A model generated the notes under the pieces. It worked only from the letters and a program-made list of their open reading frames with translations, ran no database searches and was not told the DNA's origin. The position numbers were made by a program, and so were the translations under genes. From an uncultured Victivallis sp. (lineage in GTDB: Bacteria; Verrucomicrobiota; Lentisphaeria; Victivallales; Victivallaceae): a stretch of DNA of 64,000 nucleotides. Position 1 is the first letter of the stretch. Each line of letters starts with the position of its first letter. This document shows, piece by piece, positions 20,164 through 29,758 of this stretch. Where the stretch lies: NCBI GenBank assembly GCA_944389895.1, contig CALXOA010000072.1:1-64000 (forward strand), in the 5' to 3' direction.

Positions 20164-20191
20164 TTATACCCAATGTAAACTCCTTTGTCAA
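20163..20191 (-). promoter_or_regulatory. Perfect consensus promoter for the LacI-GH43 unit
   Basis: On the minus strand TTGACA (20191-20186), 17 bases, TATAAT (20168-20163), directly followed by the operator. Confidence 0.8.
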
Positions 20192-20251
20192 TAGTTCATT
20201 TGCAAAAAGTTGAATTTTTTATTGATCCGGAAATACAGGAGAATAACATAT

Positions 20252-20265
20252 TATTTACGTAAATA
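20252..20265. promoter_or_regulatory. Second operator palindrome TATTTACGTAAATA (O2)
   Basis: This perfect 14-bp palindrome is identical to the core of O1; centres are 103 bp apart, close to ten helical turns. It lies about 30 bases upstream of the predicted eno -35 box. Confidence 0.65.
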
Positions 20266-20294
20266 GAACAGGTCGCCGTTCCGCTCAGGGACAA

Positions 20295-20323
20295 TTGATT
20301 TTTCCGGAAAGTGGCGCTATGTT
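20295..20323 (+). promoter_or_regulatory. Possible promoter for eno
   Basis: TTGATT (20295-20300), 17 bases, TATGTT (20318-20323), 59 bases before the eno start. Confidence 0.5.
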
Positions 20324-20349
20324 TCTCCAAGGTCCACAATGCCGGATGA

Positions 20350-21657
<1,308 letters not shown>

Positions 21658-21689
21658 TCCGACGATGCGGGCAGGAGACGGCGGCAATC

Positions 21690-22205
21690 TCAGAAGTGGG
21701 AGCCCATCGTCTCCGTGCCCGCACTCAGTTCTTCAAACACGCTCCACTCCGGATCGTCATCGATCGTGGCGTCGATATCGAACTCCTGCGGAGGAATGAA
21801 GGTGTCGTTCTCGCAATCGACGGCGAATGTCTCGGCATCGGTGCAGTAGAAGTGCAATGTGCGCCGACCGCGATCGATGGTCCGCGCCACCGGGACGCCG
21901 CACTCATGCTCCTCAAAGTAATCGACCATCGTCTTTTCGAGCGCGTCAAGGTTCTCACAGACACCCTGCGGGGGAAAGTCCCCGTAACCGAATTTTGCGT
22001 AACCGATTGAGATCTCGACATGGACCGGATGGTCCTCCCCGTAGAGTTCGCGGGCGTTTCCGGCCAGTTTGAGGGCGGTCGGAACTCCGTGGAACAAACC
22101 GCAATAGGTGTTCCACTCCGGCTGCGGCTCGGGCTCCGGTTCCGGTTCAGGCTCCGGCGGAGGCTCGTGGTGATGGTGCAAAAGCTCCTTGATCGACTCC
22201 AGCAT
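21690..22205 (-). CDS. DUF695-like protein with His run and Glu-Pro repeat
   Basis: The 171-residue protein starts at ATG 22205 after GAAGGGAG. It begins with a short helix and HHHH, then an alternating Pro-Glu linker (about residues 15-27), then a compact domain: WNTYCGLFHGVPTALKLAG, HVEISIGYAKFGYGDFP, ARTIDRGRRTLHFYCTD. The latter resembles the DUF695 family of unknown function. The Pro-Glu linker is typical of rigid spacers in envelope proteins, but no signal peptide is seen. It converges on eno with a 32-base gap. Function unknown. Confidence 0.65.
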   Translation of the reverse strand: MLESIKELLHHHHEPPPEPEPEPEPEPQPEWNTYCGLFHGVPTALKLAGNARELYGEDHPVHVEISIGYAKFGYGDFPPQGVCENLDALEKTMVDYFEEHECGVPVARTIDRGRRTLHFYCTDAETFAVDCENDTFIPPQEFDIDATIDDDPEWSVFEELSAGTETMGSHF

Positions 22206-22271
22206 TTTCCCGTTCTCCCTTCTTTCGGATGCGGTGCGTTCTGGAAACATACGGCTCTTCCATCTTCATCC

Positions 22272-22300
22272 AATATAGAACGGAACATTCGGAATATCAA
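22272..22300 (-). promoter_or_regulatory. sigma-70-type promoter for the DUF695-like gene
   Basis: On the minus strand TTGATA (22300-22295), 17 bases, TATATT (22277-22272). Confidence 0.5.
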
Positions 22301-22448
22301 CAACAACTACCGGAAAAAATGTTTTTTTGCCGTTTTCCGCATCAAATAGAGGGGAACTCCGCAGCTCCTGACGTTTTTTCCTCCCGGGTTGACAAAATGT
22401 ATTTCTCCATGCCGCCGGTGGCGGCGGGAACCCAGGAAGGAGAACCTC

Positions 22449-23687
22449 ATGTCCTATCATACCTCAGAACTACAGGCCGGCAGCAACATTGTAATCGAAC
22501 ATTCAGCCCGGGGCTGCCGGATCAGTGCGGTCCGTCAGGAATCGCCGTTCTATCGCGGTCTTCTCGCCGTACACCCCGTGCCGGGGGACGACCCGCGCCA
22601 TCCCCCGGCGGCGGTTTCCGTGGTCAACGGCTTCCTCGAGGAATCCGAACAACTCGACCATCCGGCGGGAACGGTGGTCGTCGATCGGATCCGCGCTTTC
22701 AAACCGGACGATGACGACGATCGCGGCGTCGATCTGGTCCGGGAGACTTACCTTGTAACCGTTCCGGCAAAAAAGGGCCTGCCGATCAGTCGGAGGAACA
22801 CCCGGCTCCTGCTCCGCCTCTCCCTGAACCACGGTTCAGGCGGAGAACCCGAAAACCGGTTTGTCGATACGGAAGGGAACCGGATTCACGCCACGGTCGA
22901 ATTTCTGACCGGTACCGACCGCCCCGATCCCGGCTCCAACCAGGCATTGATTCCGCTCGCAACCATCGAATACGACGAAACAACCGGCGCAATCACCATC
23001 TGCCAGCACAACCACGGGGAACCGCGTGTCCTGATCGAAGCACTCGGGTACACGGAATTTCCGTCGAGCAGTCAGGAGTCGGACTTCTCACTCTCGGACA
23101 CGTTACACAGTGACGATCCTTCTCCGGATGATTCCGGTTCCGTCTCCGAAAACTCCGATGACGGCAGCGCTTCCCCGGATGGATCTTTCTCGTCGGAATC
23201 GCTCTCCTGCTCCAGCTCATTCTCCGACCCGACCGGCAGTGAATCCCCGGGAAGCGATTCCTCCGACCCCGACGACAACTCCGATGACGGCAGCAGCACC
23301 TCGGACCAGTTCCCATCGAGTTCCGACGCACAACCGCCGGAGCCGCCGGGAGAAGAGTCAGATTCCGGCTCCAGCTCCGATTCTGTTCCGGCGGAGCCGA
23401 TCCCCGGGCGTTATTACATCATCTGCCGCACCCAGCACAACGGCGTATGGGGATGCGACGGCGGAATCAGCATTTACCACGAACTTCTGATCGAATGCGC
23501 CCCGTTCGACTTCGAACTCGGCTGTACCGATGCGCCGCACTTCACCGATACCGGAGACCCCAACCCGCCGACCTCCAACCACTATGAACTTCTCGCCGGA
23601 CCATTCGAGACCGGCAGTGAGGCGAATGATTACTACAACGCCAACCTCGAGATCCTGACTGCAGCCTGCCCGGAGGAGGAGTGGTGA
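22449..23687 (+). CDS. Acidic protein with central Ser/Asp-rich low-complexity region
   Basis: The 412-residue protein starts at ATG 22449 after AAGGAG. Residues 1-203 look folded (ARGCRISAVRQESPFYRGLL, VSVVNGFLEESEQLDHPAG). Residues about 204-318 are almost only Ser, Asp, Glu, Pro and Gly. Residues about 319-412 form a Cys-containing beta domain (GRYYIICRTQHNGVWGCDGG, LLAGPFETGSEANDYYNANL). No signal peptide or transmembrane segment is visible. Such Ser/Asp linkers occur in phage tail and surface proteins of PVC bacteria. The downstream glycosyltransferase gene follows by one base and may glycosylate the Ser-rich region; that is inference. No family is recognised. Confidence 0.7.
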   Translation: MSYHTSELQAGSNIVIEHSARGCRISAVRQESPFYRGLLAVHPVPGDDPRHPPAAVSVVNGFLEESEQLDHPAGTVVVDRIRAFKPDDDDDRGVDLVRETYLVTVPAKKGLPISRRNTRLLLRLSLNHGSGGEPENRFVDTEGNRIHATVEFLTGTDRPDPGSNQALIPLATIEYDETTGAITICQHNHGEPRVLIEALGYTEFPSSSQESDFSLSDTLHSDDPSPDDSGSVSENSDDGSASPDGSFSSESLSCSSSFSDPTGSESPGSDSSDPDDNSDDGSSTSDQFPSSSDAQPPEPPGEESDSGSSSDSVPAEPIPGRYYIICRTQHNGVWGCDGGISIYHELLIECAPFDFELGCTDAPHFTDTGDPNPPTSNHYELLAGPFETGSEANDYYNANLEILTAACPEEEW

Positions 23688-23688
23688 T

Positions 23689-25551
23689 ATGATCAACCGT
23701 CACACCTGCGCCGACTGCGCCCTGAAACACCTCGCCAGCGCGGCAGTGATCGCCCGCGAAATCCAGAACGGCCACGACACCCCGCAATACCGCCTTTTTC
23801 TGCTCGGCAACCTCAACGAAGCTCAGGAACAACTCGCCGGAATCGATCCGGGCATGGCCGGACTGATCCGCACTCTGCGACACCAGTTCTGCCCGGAAGG
23901 ACTCACCCCCGCGATCACACCACACAATCTCGCCAGACTGGAAGAGTGTGCCGGAGCAGTTGAATGGCGACGGCGACACGGCGTCTACCGGGGGGAACCC
24001 GACGAGACGGCACGCCGGATGATCCGGCGACCACCGGTCTCCCGGAACAGCCGTTGCCGCTGTCGCGACAAGGCACCGATCGACATCGTAATCCCGCTGC
24101 GCCGGCTCGGCTCCGGCAGCGGAAACGATGAATTGCGGTTCGCACTGCGTTCCATCGAACGGCATCTCACAGGCTACCGCGACATCATCATCGTATCGGA
24201 ACAGCCCCCGCCGGGTTTTGTAAACTGCCGTTTCCTCCGTTGCCCGGACGCACTGCCGCACAAGCAGATGAACATTCACCGGGCAATCGTGGCGGCGCTC
24301 TCCATCCCGGGCATTGCAGACGAAGTGATTTTCTGGGCGGACGACAACGTGCTGCTCACCGATCTCGCGGCCTCCGATTTACCGGTTGTCGAACGTGGAG
24401 GCTCCCTGCTCCGTTTCGACGGCAGTCCGGGGAGCCGCATCTGGCACCGCAGTCTCCGGCAGACCGGCGAAATGCTGAAACAGGCCGGGTACGGAACACT
24501 CGATTTCGAGGCACACACACCGGTACGCTTCAACCGCAGCCGCTATCTTGCGCTCGAATCGGAATTTGACTTCGAAACCGGGGTAGGCCCCTGTTACATC
24601 TCCCTCTACCTGAACCGGTGGAGAATCGCTCCGCAACGCCGTCAACCGGAGGTCAAGGCCACCTTCGAAACCGCAGAGCCGGATCTCTCCCGGCTCTCCG
24701 GGAAACTCTTCGCCGGTTACAACAATCAGGCGATTGCCGGTGGTCTGCTGCGCCACTTTGCCGAACGGTTTCCCACACCGTCACGTTACGAAGCGGCGCC
24801 GTCGCCGGTACCGCTCTACTCCCCCCATCCGACGGCGGGAGTGGTAATCGGTACCTGCGGCAGCGCTTCCTTCATCGAACTTCAACTTGCCGGCCCCGGA
24901 CGCGAACCGGATCTGCCGGTACTGGTGGTGGACGACGCCTCGGGGGATCCCGAACTCGAAACCGTCTGCCGGAACTATGGAGCTGAACTTCTTCGTCTGC
25001 CGGAACACCACGGCCACTGGTCGGGGGATCTGCAGATTTTCGCGGCAGGACTCGAATGGGCCCGGCGCAACAATTTTGAACTCCTGTTCAAATTCTCCCG
25101 CCGTTTCATCCCGCTGCGCCCGTGGTTCGCCCGCGCCTCGGAACTCGCCCGTACCTCGGACATGCCTACACTTTCAAGTTACACGATCAGCTACGGTTAC
25201 GGCTTTCGTACCGAATGCGTCGGGATGCAGGTTGCGGCCTGGAGTCCGGAAACACCCCGGCTGCGCGACGTCGCCCGTCCCGGGAAACGGATCTTCGTGG
25301 AGAAATACCTGCACGAAACCGCCCGCGACCTGGCGGAACGATTTCGAACCGCACGTTCCGAAGCATACCGGACCGCCAATCCACCTTCCCCCGACCGGCA
25401 GGGGTATGCCCTCTGGACGGATCTGGCGGGAACCGATCGCCGACAGCGCAATCCCGGAGTACTCTGGCACAACGCAAATTCGCCGGAGGAATATGCGGCG
25501 GCCGCCCGTGCCGCCGGACTTGACCGCCGGACAACCGATTTCATGTTCTGA
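23689..25551 (+). CDS. Two-domain glycosyltransferase-like protein with N-terminal Cys-containing helical domain
   Basis: The 620-residue protein has three parts. Residues 1-~95 are helical (HTCADCALKHLASAAVIARE, FLLGNLNEAQEQLAGID), like small phage-associated proteins with a C-x2-C-x3-KHL pattern. Residues ~128-380 begin IDIVIPLRRLGSG and contain FWADDNVLL (Asp218-Asp219), resembling Stealth/capsule phosphotransferases or GT-A enzymes. Residues ~382-600 start AGVVIGTCGSASFIEL and have LVVDDASGD (Asp415-Asp416), a GT-A nucleotide-sugar motif. The ATG overlaps the end region of the Ser-rich gene and is led by CGGAGGAGG, so the two are coupled. It probably adds sugars to a surface or tail protein; the acceptor is unknown. 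Confidence 0.68.
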   Translation: MINRHTCADCALKHLASAAVIAREIQNGHDTPQYRLFLLGNLNEAQEQLAGIDPGMAGLIRTLRHQFCPEGLTPAITPHNLARLEECAGAVEWRRRHGVYRGEPDETARRMIRRPPVSRNSRCRCRDKAPIDIVIPLRRLGSGSGNDELRFALRSIERHLTGYRDIIIVSEQPPPGFVNCRFLRCPDALPHKQMNIHRAIVAALSIPGIADEVIFWADDNVLLTDLAASDLPVVERGGSLLRFDGSPGSRIWHRSLRQTGEMLKQAGYGTLDFEAHTPVRFNRSRYLALESEFDFETGVGPCYISLYLNRWRIAPQRRQPEVKATFETAEPDLSRLSGKLFAGYNNQAIAGGLLRHFAERFPTPSRYEAAPSPVPLYSPHPTAGVVIGTCGSASFIELQLAGPGREPDLPVLVVDDASGDPELETVCRNYGAELLRLPEHHGHWSGDLQIFAAGLEWARRNNFELLFKFSRRFIPLRPWFARASELARTSDMPTLSSYTISYGYGFRTECVGMQVAAWSPETPRLRDVARPGKRIFVEKYLHETARDLAERFRTARSEAYRTANPPSPDRQGYALWTDLAGTDRRQRNPGVLWHNANSPEEYAAAARAAGLDRRTTDFMF

Positions 25552-25577
25552 TCCCGCCACCATTGCGCCGCACGTAC

Positions 25578-25606
25578 TTGAAAAACAGCGTAACCAGGTG
25601 TATAGT
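25578..25606 (+). promoter_or_regulatory. sigma-70-type promoter for efp
   Basis: TTGAAA (25578-25583), 17 bases, TATAGT (25601-25606), 54 bases before the efp ATG. Confidence 0.6.
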
Positions 25607-25660
25607 ATCAGGTTGACTCAAAACATTTTTCAAAACAGTTGTTCAAGGAGTACTCATAAC

Positions 25661-26233
25661 ATGTTCAGCGCATCCGACTTGAAAAAAGGTCTGAAAATCC
25701 AGATCGACGGCGCCCCGTGGCTCATCACCGAATTTGATTTCTGCAAACCCGGCAAGGGCACCGCGCTCTACCGCTGCCGTCTGCGCAACCTGATCAACGG
25801 TTCCGGAATGGAAAAAACCTACCGGCCGACCGACAAGATCGAGAAGCCAGACCTGGAGGAGCGCGAGATGTACTACTCCTACTTTGACGGGCACCACTAC
25901 GTGTTCAGCGACCCGAACACCTATGAGGAGATGAACGTCTCCGCCGAGACGCTCGGGGATCAGGCCTATTTCCTGCTTGAGAACAGTCTCTGCAATTTCG
26001 TGCTGTTCAACGGCGAACCGATCGAAATCACGCTGCCGACCTTCATCGAGAAGGAGATCGTCGAAACCGAGCCGGGCGTCCGCGGCGACACCGCCACCAA
26101 CGTGACCAAGCCGGCGAAACTCGACAACGGCTATGAGATTCAGGTCCCGCTCTTCATCAATCAGGGCGACATCGTCAAAATCGATACCCGGACCGGCGCC
26201 TATGCCGAACGGGTCAGCAAGAGCCAGAACTGA
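25661..26233 (+). CDS. efp: Elongation factor P
   Basis: EF-P binds ribosomes stalled at consecutive prolines and promotes peptide bond formation. The 190-residue product has the usual three beta-barrel domains: SASDLKKGLKIQIDGAPW at the N-terminus, the tip loop CKPGKGTALYRC with the lysine (Lys32) that is modified in many bacteria, EEMNVSAETLGDQAYFLLE in the middle, and VPLFINQGDIVKIDTRTGAY at the C-terminus. The ATG follows AAGGAG. Several neighbours encode proline-rich linkers, which need EF-P. It ends at a strong terminator. Confidence 0.96.
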   Translation: MFSASDLKKGLKIQIDGAPWLITEFDFCKPGKGTALYRCRLRNLINGSGMEKTYRPTDKIEKPDLEEREMYYSYFDGHHYVFSDPNTYEEMNVSAETLGDQAYFLLENSLCNFVLFNGEPIEITLPTFIEKEIVETEPGVRGDTATNVTKPAKLDNGYEIQVPLFINQGDIVKIDTRTGAYAERVSKSQN

Positions 26234-26254
26234 TTGTACCCCGGCGTCTTTTGG

Positions 26255-26283
26255 GCCGCTCCCCGCATCGGGAGCGGCTTTTT
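26255..26283 (+). terminator. Rho-independent terminator after efp
   Basis: GCCGCTCCC (26255-26263) pairs perfectly with GGGAGCGGC (26270-26278), with a 6-base loop, followed by TTTTT. Confidence 0.9.
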
Positions 26284-26313
26284 CATTCCGGCGGAAGGGA
26301 AACGGAGATCCGC

Positions 26314-27921
26314 TCAATCGAGCCGATAGATACTCAATGCACCGCCGCACGCTCTGCACATGGCAAGCCAGTCCGGCTGACGATCCCCCGGCATGCGTAC
26401 CGCCAGCATCCTGTATCGCAACGGCCTCCGGTCTCTGCCGAAAACATCGAACATCAACCATACATTGAGGGTGACCGGATCGCATGGACGGAGCAGTTCA
26501 AGCAATTTTTCCCCGGTGGCCGGAGGTGAGGGACGCAGCAGGAAAAGCAACACCTCGCCTTCAACGGGAAGCCGCTTCAAAAGAGAAAGCCGGTGAAGCC
26601 GCCCTTCAAAATGTTCTCCCGACACCGGAAAACCTTCCGTCGGCAACGGCAGAGATACCGTCATGTTTTTCGAGTCCACCCCCTGCAGCATACCATCCAC
26701 CAGCAGCAACGACCTCTCGGAGTATGGCGTTACGACCAGACGCGCCAGAAAATCCTGCATGACATGCGGACGATTATTCCAGGAAAGCGGATAAGTATCA
26801 TTGGCCGGGACAACCCATAATACCTCTTCCGGCAACTCTCCCAATTCATGAGCGATTGCAAAGAAATCCGGACGCGCCCACTCGCGCTGTCCCCACGAGC
26901 TGAACTGCGACAGGAGCAGAATTGCCGCACAGATTCCGAAGCGGAGTTTCAACCGCCCGCAGAACCGAATCCCAGCCTCCGTCAGAATCAATGCTGCCGC
27001 CGGAATCAAGAACAAATGGGCACGAGGCGGTCCCCCCTGCGTCAACAACTCCGAGCAGGGAACCATCAGCAGAAACATCGCCAGCAGCAACGCACGGCGC
27101 GAGTGAAGACAGGCGACGGCCGGGCCGACCAGCACCAGAGAAATCCCCAGCGCCTGAAACAGATTCCAGAACCAGACGGCAAACGTCTGATCCGCAGTCA
27201 GGGGCACGCCCCAGCTCTGCGCATTTTTAAACTCCGTGAAATGGCCGAGGTACCAGCAGAGTGTGAACCCCGCGAGCAACGCAAAGCCCGACAGGTTGCG
27301 GAATCCCAACGCCCTCTTCCGGTACAGATACCACAACGCAAAACATGACAGGAGAAAAAGTGGAACAACCGATGTGATCACCGCCAGTTCCGCCAGAATG
27401 CCGGTCAACACCATTCCCCACACCACGTATGGTTTCCCTGTTTCCATTCTGCTCAACAAAAGGGCGAAGGCAAGCAGAAAGAACAACTGCAGGCTGTACC
27501 CGCGCGCAGTCTGCGCATAGGTGATCAGCGGCAGGGAAAAAGTGGAATAAACCATCATCAGAAGTCCGCCGCACCGCCCATGGAACCGTCGCCCGAGAAG
27601 ATAGAAGAGCCATACGATACCGATTCCGGAAACCAGTGACGCGATTCGATAGCTCCACATCGGTCCATCGGCGAGGTACATCAGCCGCATCCAGAGCGAA
27701 TTGAGCAAATGGTTGAAATCCGTGAACGTCTTGAGCAATGGTGCTTTCGCAAAATGCTCCAGAGACCAGATCTCATCGTATTCGAACGGCCCGGCCATCC
27801 GCGGCAGCCGGAGTACGAGAGCCGTCGACAACAGGAGCAGTTCCGGCAGGCGAATACGCAACCGGGTTCCGAAACGTTTCACAAGGTCTTCGCCGTTTAC
27901 TCCGGCCAGTGGCAGATTCAT
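26314..27921 (-). CDS. GT-C type membrane glycosyltransferase (GT39/PMT-like)
   Basis: The 535-residue protein has an N-terminal cytoplasmic stretch, about nine or ten hydrophobic helices up to residue ~340 and a C-terminal soluble part of about 180 residues. The first extracytoplasmic loop carries FEYDEIWSLEHF, the acidic motif of GT-C enzymes that use polyprenyl-phosphate sugars (GT39, ArnT-like). QTARGYSLQLFFLL is the next conserved loop in this group. The acceptor (protein, lipid A or wall glycan) cannot be told. The ATG at 27921 has a weak Shine-Dalgarno; a promoter with a dyad in its spacer precedes it. Confidence 0.78.
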   Translation of the reverse strand: MNLPLAGVNGEDLVKRFGTRLRIRLPELLLLSTALVLRLPRMAGPFEYDEIWSLEHFAKAPLLKTFTDFNHLLNSLWMRLMYLADGPMWSYRIASLVSGIGIVWLFYLLGRRFHGRCGGLLMMVYSTFSLPLITYAQTARGYSLQLFFLLAFALLLSRMETGKPYVVWGMVLTGILAELAVITSVVPLFLLSCFALWYLYRKRALGFRNLSGFALLAGFTLCWYLGHFTEFKNAQSWGVPLTADQTFAVWFWNLFQALGISLVLVGPAVACLHSRRALLLAMFLLMVPCSELLTQGGPPRAHLFLIPAAALILTEAGIRFCGRLKLRFGICAAILLLSQFSSWGQREWARPDFFAIAHELGELPEEVLWVVPANDTYPLSWNNRPHVMQDFLARLVVTPYSERSLLLVDGMLQGVDSKNMTVSLPLPTEGFPVSGEHFEGRLHRLSLLKRLPVEGEVLLFLLRPSPPATGEKLLELLRPCDPVTLNVWLMFDVFGRDRRPLRYRMLAVRMPGDRQPDWLAMCRACGGALSIYRLD

Positions 27922-27962
27922 GAATTTTTCCGATTAAACGCTTTTTGATCCACATCGTCGTT

Positions 27963-27991
27963 AAAATATCGTTCCGGTCCGGAAAAATCAA
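27963..27991 (-). promoter_or_regulatory. Promoter with palindromic spacer for the GT-C gene
   Basis: On the minus strand TTGATT (27991-27986), 17 bases, TATTTT (27968-27963). The spacer contains TTCCGGACCGGAA, a dyad at 27972-27984. Confidence 0.5.
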
Positions 27992-28010
27992 TACCCTGCC
28001 CTTGTGAAAC

Positions 28011-28034
28011 AAAAAAAACCCGGCATTCACCGGG
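28011..28034 (-). terminator. Rho-independent terminator after the LOG-family gene
   Basis: On the minus strand CCCGG, 6-base loop, CCGGG, then eight T residues. Confidence 0.8.
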
Positions 28035-28061
28035 CCGCGAAAAAATATCCGCCGAAATAAT

Positions 28062-28724
28062 TCAGGAGAGCCAGATTTCAGGCAACTGTGCCGACGGGCG
28101 TGAAATCGCCGGACCCCGGCGCCGGAAGGTCAGCTCCGGCAGGGGACGCCCCCCCTCCACCCGGTTCCGCAGAAGATCGAGCATTCCGGCGGGCGTCTCC
28201 GACACCGAAACAAGGTCGCGGTCCTCCGGGAACACCATTCCACAGCAAGAAGCGTGGTCGAGAAAACGGATCAGGTGATCGAAATATCCGTCGATATTCA
28301 GCAAGCCACCCGGTTTGCCATGTCCACGGATCTGCAACAGACAAAGCGCGTCGAAAAATTCATCGAGCGTACCGAAACCGCCCGGCATCGCCAGCCAGGC
28401 ATCGGCCAGTTCCAGCATCTTCGCCTTGCGCTCGGCCAGCGAGTCGACAAGAATCGTACGGGTCAGATTCTGTTGAAGCTCCTCATCGAAGTGGGCTTTC
28501 GGAAACACTCCGGTCACCGCGCCGCCGCACCGCAGCGTCGCTTCCGCCAGCCGTCTCATCAACCCCACGCAGGAGCCGCCGTAAACCAGCTCCAGACCAC
28601 GCCGGGCAATCAGCCGGCCGAGATCTTCCGCCACGCGGCCGAACTCCGGATCCAGCCCATCTTTCGACGAACAGTAGACCGCCACGCGCCGCATCTTGCC
28701 ATTTCCGTGATTCATCATTACCAT
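28062..28724 (-). CDS. LOG family (TIGR00730) nucleotide 5'-monophosphate phosphoribohydrolase
   Basis: Proteins of this Rossmann-like family split nucleotide monophosphates (or cytokinin nucleotides) into base and ribose 5-phosphate. The 220-residue product has AVYCSSKDGLDPEF at the start, LVYGGSCVGLM, the Arg-Lys pair in SLAERKAKMLELADAW (99-100), and the signature PGGFGTLDE (114-122) followed by FFDALCLLQIRGHGKP. ATG 28724 is preceded by AAGGGAAA; an upstream in-frame extension lacks coding character. It ends at a strong terminator. The physiological substrate is unknown. Confidence 0.88.
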   Translation of the reverse strand: MVMMNHGNGKMRRVAVYCSSKDGLDPEFGRVAEDLGRLIARRGLELVYGGSCVGLMRRLAEATLRCGGAVTGVFPKAHFDEELQQNLTRTILVDSLAERKAKMLELADAWLAMPGGFGTLDEFFDALCLLQIRGHGKPGGLLNIDGYFDHLIRFLDHASCCGMVFPEDRDLVSVSETPAGMLDLLRNRVEGGRPLPELTFRRRGPAISRPSAQLPEIWLS

Positions 28725-28904
28725 ATCATTTCCCTTTCCGTAATCGGTCTTCTCTGCATCTACTCTACAATCCGGAAAAGGAAAATCAATGCCGGGAACC
28801 AACTGCTTACCAAAAGCAAACACGCAGCAAACAGAACGCCCCCCGGCAGCTCCGTTGCCCCATGACGCCCCCCCACAGTTCTTCGCGGGCGCCGGTGGAT
28901 ATGC

Positions 28905-28944
28905 AAAAGCCCCGGAACGACAGCCGGAGCGGTCATCCCGGGGC
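28905..28944 (-). terminator. Rho-independent terminator after the secreted gene at 28962
   Basis: On the minus strand GCCCCGG (28944-28938) pairs with CCGGGGC (28915-28909), followed by TTTT. The rest of the 237-bp gap between 28725 and 28961 shows no gene. Confidence 0.7.
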
Positions 28945-28961
28945 AGCTCACCGCCAGAAAC

Positions 28962-29459
28962 TTACTTTTCTTCAATCAATTTCACATCGGTGATCGTGAA
29001 CACGGTTCCGACCGGCGCTTTGCCGAAGAACAGAGACGGAACCCGAACTTTTCCGGTCGCTTCCTTTGTGGAACACGGTACGGAAATCGTCTGTGTCTCG
29101 CCGGCCTTCAGCAGATACTTGCGTTTGGTGAAGACTTTCCACGGCGGCTCGCCGAGAAAAACCGCCAGATAAACCTCGGCATCATGATCCGCCTTGATCG
29201 TCAACTCTCCCCGGTAACGTTTGCCCGCTTCAAAACCGGCGTTGTAGGGAACATACCACTGGGCGTTGGTTTCGCCGAGGCTTTTTCCCGGAGCCGCGGT
29301 CAGCGTTACGATGCAACCGTTTTCCGTTCTGGTCAATGTCGCAGCTTTGGGAACAGCAGTGTAGAGAAAACTCTCCTTCGGCAAATTCAACGCGACTTCC
29401 TCTGCGGGAAGCAGAAAAGCTGCGCATGCGACGGTGAACAGGACAAGAACTTTCTTCAT
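28962..29459 (-). CDS. Secreted beta-rich protein of unknown function
   Basis: The 165-residue product starts at ATG 29459 after AAAGGAA and has a signal peptide (MKKVLVLFTVACAAFLLPA). The mature part is a predicted beta sandwich: VYLAVFLGEPPWKVFTKRKY, GKRYRGELTIKADHD and VGTVFTITDVKLIEEK, the last being typical of CBM4-like or galactose-binding folds. It resembles the secreted paralogues at 4.4-5.6 kb in size and in the terminal 'DVKLIE' style, but the relationship is distant. It has its own terminator, so it is a single-gene unit. Confidence 0.72.
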   Translation of the reverse strand: MKKVLVLFTVACAAFLLPAEEVALNLPKESFLYTAVPKAATLTRTENGCIVTLTAAPGKSLGETNAQWYVPYNAGFEAGKRYRGELTIKADHDAEVYLAVFLGEPPWKVFTKRKYLLKAGETQTISVPCSTKEATGKVRVPSLFFGKAPVGTVFTITDVKLIEEK

Positions 29460-29712
29460 TGCGGGATTCCTTTCTCCATTTTTTCCGGACACCTTGTCGC
29501 CCGATGCCGCACACCACAGTCTCGGAACCGTCAAGGCGGCGGGATTGTAGGGGGCAACATCCGGCCGGAACTCATTTCCGGCAGAACGACCATTCTGTGG
29601 TAATGTATCATCAACTTTTCCTTTTTGCAAACTTCCCCCGAGAAGAATAGGAGCGATCCCCGGTGATGTTATTACTGTTTCATAAAAAATCATATTTTTT
29701 TAAAATTTTCTG
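29460..29712. other. Divergent intergenic region, no gene seen
   Basis: About 250 bp lie between the divergent secreted-protein and GntR genes, becoming A+T-rich toward 29690. No small gene or RNA is supported; the GntR promoter lies at its right edge. Confidence 0.5.
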
Positions 29713-29741
29713 TTGACATTGATGTAAAAATGAGGTATACT
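29713..29741 (+). promoter_or_regulatory. Near-consensus promoter for the GntR unit
   Basis: TTGACA (29713-29718), 17 bases, TATACT (29736-29741), 17 bases before the ATG. The leader is thus very short. Confidence 0.75.
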
Positions 29742-29758
29742 AATTCAGGAATCCTTCT

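Noticed and set aside
22389..22440. TTGACA at 22389 as a promoter for the Ser/Asp-rich gene
   Set aside because: No acceptable -10 hexamer lies 16-18 bases downstream; the sequence there is G+C-rich.
24887..25660. Long N-terminal extension of efp in frame
   Set aside because: It overlaps the glycosyltransferase gene in another frame and lacks EF-P similarity; efp has a promoter, AAGGAG and standard length from 25661.
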